The position numbers and the translations under genes were made by a program. The notes beneath the pieces are model-generated. The model did no database searches and had not been told where the DNA came from. It saw nothing but the letters and a program-made list of their open reading frames with translations. A stretch of DNA of 64,000 bases from Ascidia mentula (lineage: Eukaryota; Chordata; Ascidiacea; Phlebobranchia; Ascidiidae): positions 6,825,001 through 6,889,000 of the forward strand of contig OX387205.1 in the NCBI GenBank assembly GCA_947561715.1, given 5' to 3'. Of the stretch, positions 12,693 to 23,900 are shown in pieces. Positions within the stretch are counted from its first letter, which is position 1; each line of letters opens with the position of its first letter.

Positions 12693-15600
12693 AGCTTTAT
12701 TATACAGTGGAAAACGCTGGTACTCCAGTATTGCTTTTGCGGTTGCACAACGTATGTAACTATGCGATTTCAGCACTTGTCCATTTTGCAGTATATGACT
12801 TTTCGATAAAAAATATTTTTTTCTGTACAAGCTTTATTATACAGTGGAAAACGCTGATACTCCAGTACTGAGTTTGCGGTTGCACAACGTATGTAACTAT
12901 GCGATTTCAGCACTTGTCCATTTTGCAGTATATGACTTTTCGATAAAAAATATTTTTTTTCATTACAAGCTTTATTATACAGTGGAAAACGCTGATACTC
13001 CAGTACTGAGTTTGCGGTTGCACAACGTATGTAACCATGCGATTTCAGCACATGTCCATTTTGCAGTATATGACTTTTCGATAAAAAATATTTTTTTTCT
13101 GTACAAGCTTTATTATACAGTGGAAAACGCTGATACTCCAGTACTGAGTTTGCGGCTGCACAACGTATGTAACTATGCGATTTCAGCACTTGTCCATTTT
13201 GCAGTATATGACTTTTCAATAAAAAATTTTTTTTTTCAGTATAAGCTTTATTATACAGTGGAAAACGCTGATACTCCAGTACTGAGTTTGCGGTTGCACA
13301 ACGTATGTAACTATGCGATTTCAGCGCTTGTCCATTTTGCAGTATATGACTTTTCGATAAAAAATATTTTTTTTCATTACAAGCTTTACTATACAGTGGA
13401 AAACGCTGATACTCCAGTACTGAGTTTGCGGTTGCACAACGTATGTAACTATGCGATTTCAGCACTTGTCCATTTTGCAGGATATGACTTTTCGATAAAA
13501 AATATTTTTTTTCATTACAAGCTTTATTATACAGTGGAAAACGCTGATACTCCAGTATTGCGTTTGCGGTTGCACAAGGTATGTAACTATGCGCTTTCAG
13601 CACTTGTCCATTTTGCAGTATATATGACTTTTCGATAAAAAATATTTTTTTTCAGTACAAGCTTTATTATATAGTGGAAAACGGTGATACTCCAGTACTG
13701 AGTTTGCGGTTGCACAACGTATGTAACTATGCGATTTCAGCACTTGTCCATTTTGCAGTATATGACTTTTCGATAAAAAATATTTTTTTTCAGTACAAGC
13801 TTTATTATACAGTGGAAAACGCTGATACTCCAGTACTGAGTTTGCGGCTGCACAACGTATGTAACTATGCGATTTCAGCACTTGTCCATTTTGCAGTATA
13901 TGACTTTTCAATAAAAAATTTTTTTTTTCAGTATAAGCTTTATTATACAGTGGAAAACGCTGATACTCCAGTACTGAGTTTGCGGTTGCACAACGTATGT
14001 AACTATGCGATTTCAGCGCTTGTCCATTTTGCAGTATATGACTTTTCGATAAAAAATATTTTTTTTCATTACAAGCTTTACTATACAGTGGAAAACGCTG
14101 ATACTCCAGTACTGAGTTTGCGGTTGCACAACGTATGTAACTATGCGATTTCAGCACTTGTCTATTTTGCAGTATATGACTTTTCGATAAAAAATATTTT
14201 TTTTCAGTACAAGCTTTATTATACAGTGGAAAACGCTGATACTCCAGTACTGAGTTTGCGGTTGCACAACGTATGTAACCACGCGATTTCAGCACATGTC
14301 CATTTTGCAGTATATGACTTTTCGATAAAAAATATTTTTTTTCAGTACAAGCTTTATTATACAGTGGAAAACGCTGATACTCCAGTACTGAGTTTGCGGT
14401 TGCACAACGTATGTAACTATGCGATTTCAGCACTTGTCCATTTTGCAGTATATGACTTTTCGATAAAAAATATTTTTATTCATTACAAGCTTTATTATAC
14501 AGTGGAAAACGCTGATACACCAGTATTGCTTTTGCGGTTGCACAACGTATGTAACTGTGCGATTTCAGCACTTGTCCATTTTGCAGTATATGACTTTTCG
14601 ATAAAAAATATTTTTTTTCAGTACAAGCTTTATTATACAGTGGAAAACGCTGATACTCCAGTATTGCGTTTGCGGTTGCACAACGTATGTAACTATGCGC
14701 TTTCAGCACTTGTCCATTTTGCAGTATATGACTTTTCGATAAATAATATTTTTTTTCAGTACAAGCTTTATTATACAGTGGAAAACGCCCATACTCCAGT
14801 ACTGAGTTTGCGGTTGCACAACGTATGTAACCATTCGATTTCAGCACATGTCCATTTTGCAGTATATGACTTTTCGATAAAAAATATTTTTTTTCAGTAG
14901 AAGCTTTATTATACAGTGGAAAACGCTGATACTCCAGTACTGAGTTTGCGGTTGCACAACGTATGCAACTGTGCGATTTCAGCACTTGTCCATTTTGCAG
15001 TATATGACTTTTCGATAAAAAATATTTTTTTTCAGTACAAGCTTTATTATACAGTGGAAAACGCTGATACTCCAGTATTGCTTTTGCGGTTGCACAACGT
15101 ATGTAACTGTGCGATTTCAGCACTTGTCCATTTTGCAGTATATGACTTTTCGATAAAAAATATTTTTTTTCAGTACAAGCTTTATTATACAGTGGAAAAC
15201 GCTGATACTCCAGTATTGCGTTTGCGGTTGCACAACGTATGTAACTATGCGCTTTCAGTACTTGTCCATTTTGCAGTATATGACTTTTCGATAAAAAATA
15301 TTTTTTTTCAGTACAAGCTTTATTATACAGTGGAAAACGCTGATACTCCAGTACTGAGTTTGCGGTTGCACAACGTATGTAACCATGCGATTTCAGCACA
15401 TGTCCATTTTGCAGTATATGACTTTTCGATAAAAAATATTTTTTTTCAGTACAAGCTTTATTATACAGTGGAAAACGCTGATACTCCAGTACTGAGTTTG
15501 CGGTTGCACAACGTATGTAACTATGCGATTTCAGCACTTGTCCATTTTGCAGTATATGACTTTTCGATAAAAAATATTTTTTTTCTGTACAAGCTTTATT

Positions 15601-17245
15601 ATACAGTGGAATACGCTGATACTCCAGTACTGAGTTTGCGGTTGCACAACGTATGTAACTATGCGATTTCAGCACTTGTCTATTTTGCAGTATATGACTT
15701 TTCGATAAAAAATATTTTTTTTCATTACAAGCTTTACTATACAGTGGAAAACGCTGATACTCCAGTACTGAGTTTGCGGTTGCACAACGTATGTAACTAT
15801 GCGATTTCAGCACTTGTCCATTTTGCAGGATATGACTTTTCGATAAAAAATATTTTTTTTCATTACAAGCTTTATTATACAGTGGAAAACGCTGATACTC
15901 CAGTATTGCGTTTGCGGTTGCACAACGTATGTAACTATGCGCTTTCAGCACATGTCCATTTTGCAGTATATGACTTTTCGATAAAAAATATTTTTTTTCA
16001 GTACAAGCTTTATTACACAGTGGAAAACGCTGATACTCCAGTACTGAGTTTGCGGTTGCACAACGTATGTAACCATGCGATTTCAGCACTTGTCCATTTT
16101 GCAGTATATGACTTTTCGATAAAAAATATTTTTTTTCTGTACAAGCTTTATTATACAGTGGAATACGCTGATACTCCAGTACTGAGTTTGCGGTTGCACA
16201 ACGTATGTAACTATGCGATTTCAGCACTTGTCTATTTTGCAGTATATGACTTTTCGATAAAAAATATTTTTTTTCATTACAAGCTTTACTATACAGTGGA
16301 AAACGCTGATACTCCAGTATTGCGTTAGCGGTTGCACAACGTATGTAACTATGCGCTTTCAGTACTTGTCCATTTTGCAGTATATGACTTTTCGACAAAA
16401 AATATTTTTTTTCAATACAAGCTTTATTATACAGTGGAAAACGCTGATACTCCAGTACTGAGTTTGCGGTTGCACAACGTATGTAACCATGCGATTTCAG
16501 CACATGTCCATTTTGCAGTATATGACTTTTGAAAAAATATTTTTTTTCAGTACAAGCTTTATTATACAGTGGAAAACGGTGATACTCCAGTACTGAGTTT
16601 GCGGTTGCACAACGTATGTAACTATGCGATTTCAGCACTTGTCCATTTTGCAGTATATGACTTTTCGATAAAAAATATTTTTTTTCAGTACAAGCTTTAT
16701 TATACAGTGGAAAACGCTGATACTCCAGAATTGCTTTTGCGGTTGCACAACATATGTAACTGTGCGATTTCAGCACTTGTCCATTTTGCAGTATATGACT
16801 TTTCGACAAAAAAATATTTCTTTTCAGTACAAGCTTTATTATACAGTGGAAAACGCTGATACTCCAGTACTGAGTTTGCGGTTGCACAACGTATGTAACC
16901 ATGCGATTTCAGCACTTGTCCATTTTGCAGTATATGACTTTTCGATAAAAAATATTTTTTTTCTGAACAAGCTTTATTATGCAGTGGAAAACGCTGATAC
17001 TCCAGTACTGAGTTTGCGGTTGCACAACGTATGTAACCATGCGATTTCAGCACTTGTCCATTTTGCAGTATATGACTTTTCGATAAAAAATATTTTTTTT
17101 CTGAACAAGCTTTATTATACAGTGGAAAACGCTGATACTCCAGTATTGCTTTTGCGGTTGCACAACGTATGTAACTGTGCGATTTCAGCACTTGTCCATT
17201 TTGCAGTATATGACTTTTCGATAAAAAATATTTTTTTTCATTACA
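12693..17245 (+). repeat. Diverged left-arm monomers with a 693-bp pentamer duplication
   Basis: The unit restarts at 12,693 as in A1 position 1 but leaves the A order within about two monomers. An approximately 693-bp (five-monomer) duplication is visible: the ATAAGCTTT junction with its long T tract occurs at 13,243 and again at 13,936, with the same monomer types on both sides. A 2-bp insertion (GTATATATGAC) lies near 13,618. Other monomers carry private changes, such as GTTAGCGG near 16,325. The region looks like older array material, less homogenised than 1-10.7 kb. Confidence 0.8.
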
Positions 17246-17457
17246 AGCTTTATTATACAGTGGAAAACGCTGATACTCCAGTATTGCGTTTGCGGTTGCA
17301 CAACGTATGTAACTATATGACTTTTCGATAAAAAATATTTTTTTTCAGTACAAGCTTTTATTATGCAGCGGAAAACGCTGGTACTCCAGTATTGCTTTTG
17401 CGGTTGCACTACGTATGTAACTGTGCGATTTCAGCACTTGTCCGTTTTTCAGTATAA
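17246..17457. other. Satellite orientation switch with a truncated monomer
   Basis: The monomer starting at 17,246 is only 107 bp, because GTAACTAT runs directly into ATGACTTTTCG. The next monomer carries private changes (TTATGCAGCGG, GCACTACG, TCCGTTTTTCAGTATA). At about 17,442-17,457 the left-arm sequence passes directly into AAGCTTGTAATGAAAAA, the reverse-complement reading of the monomer. All monomers to the right are in this reversed orientation. This is the only inversion point I see in 62 kb. The switch falls between two arms of an imperfect dyad inside the monomer (positions 9-22 and 92-103). Confidence 0.93.
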
Positions 17458-18170
17458 AGCTTGTAATGAAAAAAAATATTTTTTATCGAAAAGTCATATA
17501 CTGCAAAATGGACATGTGCTGAAATCGCATGGTTACATACGTTGTGCAACCGCAAACTCAGTACTGGAGTATCAGCGTTTTCCACTGTATAATAAAGCTT
17601 GTACAGAAAAAAAATATTTTTTATCGGAAAGTCATATACTGCAAAATGGACAAGTGCTGAAATCGCATAGTTACATACGTTGTGCAACCGCAAAAGCAAT
17701 ACTGGAGTACCAGCATTTTCCACAGTATAATAAAGCTTGTACTAAAAAAAAATATTTTTTATCGAAAAGTCATATACTGCAAAATGGACAAGTGCTGTAA
17801 TCGCATAGTTACATACGTCGTGCAACCGCAAACTCAGTACTGGAGTATCAGCGTTTTCCACTGTATAATAAAGCTTGTAATGAAAAAAAATATTTTTGAT
17901 CGAAAAGTCATATACTGCAAAATGGACATGTGCTGAAATCGCATGGTTACATACGTTTTGCCACCGCAAACTCAGTACTGGAGTATCAGCGTTTTCCACT
18001 GTATAATAAAGCTTGTTCTGAAAAAAAATATTTTTTATCGAAAAGTCATATACTGCAAAATGGACAAGTGCTGAAATCGCATGGTTACATACGTTGTGCA
18101 ACCGCAAACTCAGTACTGGATTATCAGCGTTTTCCACTGTATAACAAAGCTTGTACTGAAAAAAAATATA
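17458..18170 (-). repeat. Junction-proximal monomers related to the 30.0-30.7 kb block
   Basis: The first monomers of the right arm carry the TTATCGGAAAG change (17,626) followed by CAGCATTTTCCACAG and ACATACGTCGTGC. The same order of variants is seen near 30,178 (offset 12,552) and in other right-arm blocks near 32.1, 36.0 and 61.0 kb. The inverted arm therefore starts with monomers belonging to the right-arm HOR repertoire, not with a mirror image of the left-arm monomers next to it. Confidence 0.75.
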
Positions 18171-18239
18171 TTTTATCGAAAAGTCATATACTGCAAAATG
18201 GACAAGTGCTGAAATCGCATGGTTACATACGTTGTGCAA

Positions 18240-18850
18240 CCGCAAACTTAGTACTGGAGTATCAGCGTTTTCCACTGTATAATAAAGCTTGTGCTGAAAA
18301 AAAATATTTTTTATCGAAAAGTCATATACTGCAAAATGGACAAGTGCTGAAATCGCATGGTTACATACGTTGTGCAACCGCAAACTCAGTACTGGAGTAT
18401 CAGAGTTTACCACTGTATAATAAAGCTTGTACTGAAAAAAAAAATTTTTATCGAAAAGTCATATACTGCAAAATGGACAAGTGCTGAAATCGCATGGTTA
18501 CATACGTTGTGCAACCGCAAACTTAGTACTGGAGTATCAGCGTTTTCCACTGTATAATAAAGCTTGTGCTGAAAAAAAATATTTTTTATCGAAAAGTCAT
18601 ATACTGCAAAATGGACAAGTGCTGAAATCGCATGGTTACATACGTTGTGCAACCGCAAACTCAGTACTGGAGTATCAGAGTTTACCACTGTATAATAAAG
18701 CTTGTACTGAAAAAAAATATTTTTTATCGAAAAGTCATATACTGCAAAATGGACAAGTGCTGAAATCGCATGGTTACATACGTTGTGCAACCGCAAACTT
18801 AGTACTGGAGTATCAGCGTTTTCCACTGTATAATAAAGCTTGTGCTGAAA
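18240..18850 (-). repeat. Dimeric higher-order repeat (about 275 bp)
   Basis: Monomers alternate between a type with AACTTAGTACTGG plus GCTTGTGCTG and a type with CAGAGTTTACCACTG. The CAGAGTTTACC marker occurs at 18,401 and 18,676, 275 bp apart. The AACTTAG/GTGCTG type occurs near 18,250, 18,525 and 18,800. This is a small local amplification inside otherwise mixed monomers. Confidence 0.8.
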
Positions 18851-19699
18851 AAAAATATTTTTTATCGAAAAGTCATATACTGCAAAATGGACAAGTGCTG
18901 AAAGCGCATAGTTACATACGTTGTGCAACCGCAAACGCAATACTGGAGTATCAGCGTTTTCCACTGTATAATAAAGCTTGTACTGAAAAAAAAAATTTTT
19001 TATCGAAAAGTCATATACTGCAAAATGGACAAGTGCTGAAATCGCACAGTTACATACGTTGTGCAACCGCAAACGCAATACTGGAGTATCAGCGTTTTCC
19101 ACTGTATAATAAAGCTTGTAATGAAAAAAAATATTTTTTATCGAAAAGTCATATACTGCAAAATGGACATGTGCTGAAATCGCATAGTTACATACGTTGT
19201 GCAACCGCAAACTCAGTACTAGAGTATCAGCGTTTTCCACTGTATAATAAAGCTTGCACTGAAAAAAAATATTTTTTATCGAAAAGTCATATACTGCAAA
19301 ATGGACAAGTGCTGAAATCGCATGGTTACATACGTTGTGCAACCGCAAACTCAGTACTGGAGTATCAGCGTTTTCCACTGTATAATAAAGCTTGTACTGA
19401 AAAAAATATTTTTTATCGAAAAGTCATATACTGCAAAATGGACAAGTGCTGAAAGCGCATAGTTACATAAGTTGTGCAACCGCAAACTCAGTACTGGAGT
19501 ATCAGCGTTTTCCACTGTATAATAAAGCTTGTACTGAAAAAAAATATTTTTGATCGAAAAGTCATATACTGCAAAATGGACATGTGCTGAAATCGCATGG
19601 TTACATACGTTGTGCAACCGGAAACTCAGTACTGGAGTATCAGCGTTTTCCACTGTATAATAAAGCTTGTACTGAAAAAAAATATTTTTTATAGAAAAG

Positions 19700-20900
19700 T
19701 CATATACTGCAAAATGGACAAGTGCTGAAAGCGCATATGTTACATACGTTGTGCAACCGCAAACGCAATACTGGAGTATCAGCGTTTTCCACTGTATAGT
19801 AAAGCTTGTAATGAAAAAAAATATTTTTTATCGAAAAGTCATTTCCTGCAAAATGGACAAGTGCTGAAATCGCACAGTTACATACGTTGTGCAACCGCAA
19901 AAGCAATACTGGAGTATCAGCGTTTTCCACTGTATAATAAAGCTTGTACTGAAAAAAAATATTTTTTATCGAAAAGTCATATACTGCAAATTGGACATGT
20001 GCTGAAATCGCATGGTTACATACGTTGTGCAACCGCAAACTCAGTACTGGAGTATCAGCGTTTTCCACTGTATAATAAAGCTTGTTCTGAAAAAAAATAT
20101 TTTTTATCGAAAAGTCATATATTGCAAAATGGACAAGTGCTGAAATCGCATGGTTACATACGTTGTGCAACCGCAAACTCAGTACTGGAGTATCAGCGTT
20201 TTCCACTGTATAATAAAGCTTGTACTGAAAAAAAATATTTTTGATCGAAAAGTCATATACTGCAAAATGGACAAGTGCTGAAATCGCATAGTTACATACG
20301 TTGTGCAACCGCAAACTCGGTACTGGAGTATCAGCGTTTTCCACTGTATAATAAAGCTTGTAATGAAAAAAAATATTTTTTATCGAAAAGTCATATACTG
20401 CAAAATGGATAAGTGCTGAAAGCGCATAGTTACATACGTTGTTCAACCGCAAACTCAGTACTGGAGTATCAGCGTTTTCCACTGTATAATAAAGCTTGTA
20501 ATGAAAAAAAATATTTTTTATCGAAAAGTCATATACTGCAAAATGGACAAGTGCTGAAATCGCACAGTTACATACGTTGTGCAACAGCAAAAGCAATACT
20601 GGAGTATCAGCGTTTTCCACGGTATAAAAAAAAATATTTTTTATCGAAAAGTAATATACTGCAAAATGGACAAGTGCTGAAATCGCATAGTTACATACGT
20701 TGTGCAACCGCAAACTCAGTACTGGAGTATCAGCGTTTTCCACTGTATAATAAAGCTTGTACAGAAAAAAAATATTTTTGATCGAAAAGTCATATACTGC
20801 AAAATGGACAAGTGCTGAAATCGCATGGTTACATACGTTGTGCAACCGCAAAAGCAATACTGGAGTACCAGCGTTTTCCACTGTGTAATAAAGCTTGTAC
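19700..20900 (-). repeat. Right-arm monomers with CATATG / CATTTCCTGC marker pair
   Basis: A monomer with a 1-bp insertion (GCGCATATGTTACATACG, near 19,731), a TATAGTAAAGCTT junction, and then a monomer with GTCATTTCCTGC follow one another here. The same order recurs near 30,770, 32,700, 34,360, 37,670, 40,570, 42,230, 42,920 and 61,580. It is therefore a portable several-monomer cassette within the right arm. A shortened monomer lies near 20,620. Confidence 0.75.
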
Positions 20901-20950
20901 TGTAAAAAAAACATTTTTTATCGAAAAGTCATATACTGCAAAATGGACAA

Positions 20951-23900
20951 GTGCTGAAATCGCATAGTTACATACGTTGTGCAACCGCAAACTCAGTGCT
21001 GGAGTATCAGCGTTTTCCACTGTATAATAAAGCTTGTAATGAAAAAAAATATTTTTTATCGAAAAGTCATATACTGCAAAATGGACAAGTGCTGAAATCG
21101 CATAGTCACATACGTTGTGCAACCGCAAACTCAGTACTGGAGTATCAGCGTTTTCCACTGTATAATAAAGCTTGTAATGAAAAAAAATATTTTTTATCGA
21201 AAAGTCATATACTGCAAAATGGTCAAGTGCTGAAATCGCATGGTTACATACGTTGTGCAACCGCAAACTCAGTACTGGAGTATCAGCGTTTTCCACTGTA
21301 TAATAAAGCTTGTACAGAAAAAAAATATTTTTTATCGAAAAGTCATATACTGCAAAATGGACAAGTGCTGAAATCGCATGGTTACATACGTTGTGCAACC
21401 GCAAAAGCAATACTGGAGTACCAGCGTTTTCCACTGTATAATAAAGCTTGTACTAAAAAAAAATATTTTTTATCGAAAAGTCATATACTGCAAAATGGAC
21501 AAGTGCTGAAAGCGCATAGTTACATACGTTGTGCAACCGCAAACTCATTACTGGAGTATCAGCGTTTTCCACTGTATAATAAAGCTTGTACTGAAAAAAA
21601 ATATTTTTTATCGAAAAGTCATATACTGCAAAATGGACAAGTGCTGAAATCGCATAGTTACATACGTTGTGCAACCGCAAACGCAATACTGGAGTATTAG
21701 CGTTTTCCACTGTATAATAAAGCTTGTAATGAAAAAAAATATTTTTTATCGAAAAGTCATATACTGCAAAATCGACAAGTGCTGAAAGCGCATAGTTACA
21801 TACGTTGTGCAACCGCAAACGCAATACTGGAGTATCAGCGTTTTCCACTGTTTAATAAAGCTTGTAATGAAAAAAAATATTTTTTATCGAAAAGTCATAT
21901 ACTGCAAAATGGACAAGTGCTGAAATCGCATGGTTACATACGTTGTGCAACCGCAAAAGCAATACTGGAGTATCAGCGTTTTCCACTGTATAATAAAGCT
22001 TGTACTGAAAAAAAATATTTTTTATCGAAAAGTCATATACTGCAAAATGGACAAGTGCTGAAATCGCATAGTGACATACGTTGTGCAACCGCAAACTCAG
22101 TACTGGAGTATCAGCGTTTTCCACTGTATAATAAAGCTTGTACTGAAAAAAAATATTTTTTATCGAAAAGTCATATACTGCAAAATGGACAAGTGCTGAA
22201 ATCGCACAGTTACATACGTTGTGCAACCGCAAAAGCAATACTGGAGTATCAGCGTTTACCACTGTATAATAAAGCTTGTACTGAAAAAAAATATTTTTTA
22301 TCGAAAAGTCATATACTGCAAAATGGACAAGTGCTGAAATCGCATGGTTACATACGTTGTGCAACCGCAAACTTAGTACTGGAGTATCAGCGTTTTCCAC
22401 TGTACAATAAAGCTTGTACTGAAAAAAAATATTTTTTATCGAAAAGTCATATACTGCAAAATGGACAAGTGCTGAAATCGCATAGTTACATACGTTGTGC
22501 AACCGCAAACTCAGTACTGGAGTATCAGCGTTTTCCACTGTATAATAAAGCTTGTAATGAAAAAAAATATTTTTTATCGAAAAGTCATATACTGCAAAAT
22601 GGATAAGTGCTGAAAGCGCATAGTTACATACGTTGTTCAACCGCAAACTCAGTACTGGAGTATCAGCGTTTTCCACTGTATAATAAAGCTTGTAATGAAA
22701 AAAAATATTTTTTATCGAAAAGTCATATACTGCAAAATGGACAAGTGCTGAAATCGCACAGTCACATACGTTGTGCAACCGCAAAAGCAATACTGGAGTA
22801 TCAGCGTTTACCACTGTATAATAAAGCTTGTACTGAAAAAAAATATTTTTTATCGAAAAGTCATATACTGCAAAATGGACAAGTGCTGAAATCGCATAGT
22901 TACATACGTTGTGCAACCGCAAACTCAGTGCTGGAGTATCAGCGTTTTCCACTGTGTAATAAAGCTTGTACTGTAAAAAAAACATTTTTTATCGAAAAGT
23001 CATATACTGCAAAATGGACAAGTGCTGAAATCGCATAGTTACATACGTTGTGCAACCGCAAACTCAGTACTGGAGTATCAGCGTTTTCCACTGTATAATA
23101 AAGCTTGTAATGAAAAAAAATATTTTTTATCGAAAAGTCATATACTGCAAAATGGACAAGTGCTGAAATCGCATAGTCACATACGTTGTGCAACCGCAAA
23201 CTCAGTACTGGAGTATCAGCGTTTTCCACTGTATAATAAAGCTTGTAATGAAAAAAAATATTTTTTATCGAAAAGTCATATACTGCAAAATGGACAAGTG
23301 CTGAAATCGCATGGTTACATACGTTGTGCAACCGCAAACTCAGTACTGGAGTATCAGCGTTTTCCACTGTATAATAAAGCTTGTACAGAAAAAAAATATT
23401 TTTGATCGAAAAGTCATATACTGCAAAATGGACAAGTGCTGAAATCGCATGGTTACATACGTTGTGCAACCGCAAAAGCAATACTGGAGTACCAGCGTTT
23501 TCCACTGTGTAATAAAGCTTGTACTGTAAAAAAAACATTTTTTATCGAAAAGTCATATACTGCAAAATGGACAAGTGCTGAAATCGCATAGTTACATACG
23601 TTGTGCAACCGCAAACTCAGTGCTGGAGTATCAGCGTTTTCCACTGTGTAATAAAGCTTGTACTGTAAAAAAAACATTTTTTATCGAAAAGTCATATACT
23701 GCAAAATGGACAAGTGCTGAAATCGCATAGTTACATACGTTGTGCAACCGCAAACTCAGTACTGGAGTATCAGCGTTTTCCACTGTATAATAAAGCTTGT
23801 AATGAAAAAAAACATTTTTTATCGAAAAGTCATATACTGCAAAATGGACAAGTGCTGAAATCGCATAGTCACATACGTTGTGCAACCGCAAACTCAGTAC

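Larger units (their letters stand above)
1..17450 (+). repeat. 138-bp satellite array, left arm (about 126 monomers)
   Basis: A 138-bp unit repeats head to tail without interruption. HindIII-bounded starts (AGCTT) at 1, 138, 276, 414 and 553 show steps of 137-139. A consensus monomer counted by eye is exactly 138 bp with 48 G/C (about 35%). Landmarks in order are TATACAGTGGAAAA (monomer positions 9-22), a variable site at 39-44, CAACGTATGTAAC, a variable site at 69-75, TTTTGCAGTATA (92-103), and the AT tract AAAAAATATTTTTT followed by TTCAGTAC. Most differences between monomers are single-base changes plus 1-2-bp length changes in the A/T tract. No unique sequence interrupts the arm. Repetition is seen directly. 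A centromeric or heterochromatic location is inferred from size and higher-order structure. Confidence 0.98.
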
